This document shows positions 1 to 5,453 of a stretch of DNA of 5,453 nucleotides, piece after piece (the stretch's first letter is position 1; the number at the start of each line of letters is the position of its first letter). Both the position numbers and the translations under genes were made by a program. Source of the stretch: Mycobacterium sp. 3519A (GTDB lineage Bacteria > Actinomycetota > Actinomycetes > Mycobacteriales > Mycobacteriaceae). The notes beneath the pieces were generated by a model that was not told where the DNA came from, did not search any database, and worked only from the letters and a program-made list of their open reading frames with translations. Location of the stretch: contig NZ_OESG01000010.1 of assembly GCF_900240945.1 (NCBI RefSeq), positions 1 through 5,453 on the forward strand, written 5' to 3'.

Positions 1-6
1 CGGGTG

Positions 7-32
7 TGTTGTTTGAGAACTCAATAGTGTGT
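7..32 (+). promoter_or_regulatory. BoxA-like antitermination element of the rRNA leader
   Basis: The sequence starts tgttgtttgagaactc and runs on through caatagtgtgt. It matches the element I know from leaders of actinobacterial rRNA operons, and it resembles the Gram-positive BoxA form (TGTTCTTTGAAAACT-like). In established rRNA antitermination, BoxA in the nascent RNA binds NusB/NusE and helps polymerase pass through the untranslated operon without Rho termination. A diverged copy lies in the ITS at 1927-1952, with 17 of 26 positions identical by eye. The downstream half (20-32) is also part of the 16S processing helix. The functional assignment comes from similarity, not from experiment. 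Confidence 0.7.
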
Positions 33-46
33 TTGGTGGTTTTTGT
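20..46 (+). other. 5' arm of the pre-16S processing stem
   Basis: These 27 bases pair without interruption with 1823-1849 in the ITS: c20 with g1849 through t46 with g1823, by my count 20 Watson-Crick and 7 G-U pairs. The central core, caatagtgtgt (22-32) against acacactattg (1837-1847), is exact. Such a helix brings both flanks of 16S together in the primary transcript, which is the known substrate shape for RNase III and related maturation enzymes. The pairing is read directly from the sequence; the RNase III role is inferred from rRNA processing in other bacteria. Confidence 0.8.
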
Positions 47-58
47 TTGTTGTTTTTT

Positions 59-91
59 GGCCACGTTCTTTTTCCCGTTTAGGGCGTGGTT
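59..91 (+). other. Leader hairpin downstream of BoxA
   Basis: A local stem: ccacg (61-65) pairs with cgtgg (85-89), extended by G-U pairs at 60/90 and 59/91. After an asymmetric bulge (66-73), ccc (74-76) pairs with ggg (82-84) over the loop gttta (77-81). Its place in the leader suggests a structured part of the nascent transcript, perhaps comparable to BoxB-type hairpins, but here it follows the BoxA-like element. No uridine tract directly follows it as in an intrinsic terminator. Function unknown. Confidence 0.5.
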
Positions 92-125
92 GTTTTTTGA
101 TGCCAGTTTTTGGTGTCTTGTTTGG

Positions 126-140
126 TCAGATTTTCTCTGA
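126..140 (+). other. Small leader hairpin
   Basis: tcaga (126-130) pairs with tctga (136-140) over the five-base loop ttttc. The stem is five perfect pairs but is A/U-rich and short, so it could be chance or a minor part of the pre-16S fold. It lies about 35 bases before the 16S start. Confidence 0.35.
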
Positions 141-174
141 TTGTGAATTCTGCCTGGGTTTTGGCCTGGGGGTT

Positions 175-1706
<1,532 letters not shown>

Positions 1707-1822
1707 CACCACGAAAAACATTCCCGTTGTGGGGGTGTGAGCCGTGAGGAGCTTGGTCGCTGTAGTGGCGCCGGCTTGGTGCAACAGCAAACGTGTTGTG
1801 GCCCTGCGGGTTTAGGGGTTAC

Positions 1823-1849
1823 GCGGAAATCATCAGACACACTATTGGG
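1823..1849 (+). other. 3' arm of the pre-16S processing stem
   Basis: This arm is the pairing partner of leader 20-46, giving 27 consecutive pairs including G-U. In contrast to the U/G-rich 5' arm, its middle is A/C-rich (catcagacacactattg, 1831-1847). It sits 122 bases past the 16S 3' end, so cleavage here would leave a long 3' extension for later trimming. Its last three bases (1847-1849) can instead pair in the adjacent hairpin. Confidence 0.8.
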
Positions 1850-1867
1850 CTTTGAGGCAACAAGCCC
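1847..1867 (+). other. ITS hairpin between the two processing stems
   Basis: gggctt (1847-1852) pairs perfectly with aagccc (1862-1867) over the nine-base loop tgaggcaac. The loop region resembles the conserved gaggcaaca segment I recall from mycobacterial and corynebacterial spacers. It competes with the outermost pairs of the 16S stem for g1847-g1849. Confidence 0.6.
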
Positions 1868-1871
1868 GTTG

Positions 1872-1893
1872 TTCTTGGTCTGTGGATCAAGAG
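1872..1893 (+). other. ITS hairpin with UGUG tetraloop
   Basis: tcttggtc (1873-1880) pairs with gatcaaga (1885-1892), with one G-U pair (g1878/t1887) and the loop tgtg (1881-1884). A further t1872-g1893 wobble makes nine pairs. It sits between the 16S 3' arm and the 23S 5' arm. It is probably a spacer domain insulating the two processing stems; no tract of uridines follows, so it is not a terminator. Confidence 0.6.
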
Positions 1894-1911
1894 GTTTGGT
1901 TGTCGCCCTGC

Positions 1912-1957
1912 TTTGGTGGTGGGGTGTGGTGTTTGATTTGTGGATAGTGGTTGCGAG
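1912..1957 (+). other. 5' arm of the pre-23S processing stem
   Basis: Two blocks match the 23S-5S spacer exactly: 1912-1926 (15 bases, tttggtggtggggtg) with 5253-5267, and 1947-1957 (11 bases, gtggttgcgag) with 5217-5227. The 20 bases between them oppose 25 bases (5228-5252) and pair only in part. Together they close a long helix around 23S. This is the expected substrate shape for RNase III-type cleavage, inferred from known rRNA maturation. Confidence 0.8.
1927..1952 (+). promoter_or_regulatory. Second BoxA-like element, in the ITS
   Basis: An ungapped comparison with leader 7-32 shows 17 of 26 identities, with the shared cores tgtttga (1930-1936) and atagtg (1944-1949). In many bacteria a BoxA copy precedes 23S so that the antitermination complex can be reloaded or kept. 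This copy has lost the central gaactc part, so its activity is uncertain; it may be kept mainly as part of the 23S stem. Confidence 0.5.
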
Positions 1958-2092
1958 CATCTAGCACGCATGGGGCGTCGGCTCTCGTTGTGGGGGTTGG
2001 TGTTTTGTGTGTGTTGATGTGCAATTTTTCTGATGCCTGCATGTGCCCTTTTTTGTGGGGTGTGTGTGGGTGACTCATTTTTTGGTTTTGTG

Positions 2093-5211
<3,119 letters not shown>

Positions 5212-5216
5212 ACAAA

Positions 5217-5267
5217 CTCGCAACCACACACATTCACAGCAGTCATTCACTGCACCCCACCACCAAA
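5217..5267 (+). other. 3' arm of the pre-23S processing stem
   Basis: ctcgcaaccac (5217-5227) is the exact complement of ITS 1947-1957, and caccccaccaccaaa (5253-5267) that of ITS 1912-1926. The middle, 5228-5252, is five bases longer than its partner and pairs partially (for example 5248-5252 with 1927-1931, using G-U). The arm begins directly after the precursor extension of 23S helix 1. Confidence 0.8.
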
Positions 5268-5310
5268 TAACCACGGGGCTGAAAAAGAATTCCCACCCCC
5301 GCGTGGGCAC

Positions 5311-5324
5311 TTCACATAAGTGAA
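5311..5324 (+). other. Hairpin just upstream of 5S
   Basis: ttcac (5311-5315) pairs with gtgaa (5320-5324) over the tetraloop ataa. It ends six bases before the inferred 5S start and could guide an RNase E/J-type cut that releases the 5S precursor. The structure is visible; the role is a guess. Confidence 0.45.
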
Positions 5325-5329
5325 TAGAG

Positions 5330-5446
5330 TTACGGCGGTACATAGCGGCAGGGAAACGCCCGGACCCATCCCGAACCCGGAAGCTAAGCCTGCCAGCGCC
5401 GATGATACTACCCAACCCGGGTGGAAAAGTAGGACACCGCCGAACA
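5330..5446 (+). rRNA. rrf: 5S ribosomal RNA, complete
   Basis: About 117 bases, beginning ttacggcggt and ending accgccgaaca. Helix I is formed by cggcggt (5333-5339) with accgccg (5436-5442), followed by an A·A mismatch (5332/5443) and a t5331-a5444 pair. Internal landmarks are cccgaacccggaagctaag (5369-5387) and the late segment gtggaaaagtagg (5421-5433), both typical of actinobacterial 5S. It binds L5, L18 and L25-type proteins in the central protuberance of the large subunit. The ends are set by helix I and may shift by one to three bases. Confidence 0.95.
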
Positions 5447-5453
5447 CAATTTA

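Larger units (their letters stand above)
1..174 (+). other. rRNA operon transcribed leader (3' part)
   Basis: This is the stretch before mature 16S. It is strongly U/G-rich on the + strand, with many runs such as gtttttg, and no open frame worth calling. It carries a conserved BoxA-like element near its start, the 5' arm of a long helix that closes around 16S, and two local hairpins (59-91 and 126-140). A short direct repeat, gcctggg, occurs at 152-158 and 164-170 just before 16S. I see no convincing -35/-10 pair, so the promoters probably lie upstream of the window. The 3' limit depends on the inferred 16S start and may be off by a few bases. Confidence 0.85.
5212..5329 (+). other. 23S-5S spacer
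   Basis: About 118 bases with no tRNA. The first half is C/A-rich and forms the 3' arm of the 23S processing stem. The second half has two small hairpins: cccac/gtggg (5292-5296/5303-5307) and ttcac/gtgaa (5311-5315/5320-5324). Nothing resembling an intrinsic terminator or promoter is visible, so 5S is evidently co-transcribed. Confidence 0.88.

Noticed and set aside
117..150. Promoter immediately upstream of 16S
   Set aside because: The tttggtca and ttctct-type hexamers are weak, and the BoxA-like element and processing arm further upstream show that this region is transcribed leader.
2040..2092. Simple GT-rich repeats as a mobile or satellite element
   Set aside because: The tgtgtg runs are short and irregular and fit the U/G-rich 5' arm composition of the spacer. 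There are no terminal inverted repeats or target duplications.
5440..5453. Terminator after 5S
   Set aside because: Only about seven bases follow 5S in the window, with no hairpin or T tract. It must lie further downstream.

Overview
The window is one almost complete bacterial ribosomal RNA operon on the + strand: leader, 16S, internal transcribed spacer (ITS), 23S, short spacer and 5S. It contains no protein-coding gene that I can support. The organism is a high-GC Gram-positive actinobacterium, most likely in the Mycobacteriales/Corynebacteriales and probably Corynebacterium or a close relative. This rests on the 16S variable regions, the actinobacterial insertion in 23S domain III, the ITS without tRNA genes, and the conserved leader element at 7-32. 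I cannot name the species.

Layout: 1-174 is the 3' part of the transcribed leader, with the promoters apparently upstream of the window. It is U/G-rich and holds a BoxA-like antitermination element and two local hairpins. 16S spans about 175-1700, the ITS about 1701-2092, 23S about 2093-5211, the 23S-5S spacer about 5212-5329, and 5S about 5330-5446. Only seven bases follow 5S, so the terminator is not visible.

The three rRNAs look intact and functional. The 16S 530 loop, the 790 and 1400 regions and the anti-Shine-Dalgarno sequence are present. In 23S the thiostrepton/GTPase centre, the peptidyl-transferase loop and the sarcin-ricin loop are present. Positions equivalent to A1408 (16S) and A2058/A2059 (23S) are the drug-susceptible bases.

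The main structure outside the mature RNAs is a set of long-range complementarities. Leader 20-46 pairs continuously with ITS 1823-1849, enclosing 16S. ITS 1912-1957 pairs in two blocks with the 23S-5S spacer at 5217-5267, enclosing 23S, and abuts an extended terminal 23S helix (2087-2100 with 5204-5216). These look like the RNase III-type processing stems. The 5' arm of each overlaps a copy of the same BoxA-like element. The first six ITS bases also form a hairpin with the 16S anti-Shine-Dalgarno. I found no sign of a previously undescribed system; the findings concern rRNA precursor architecture.
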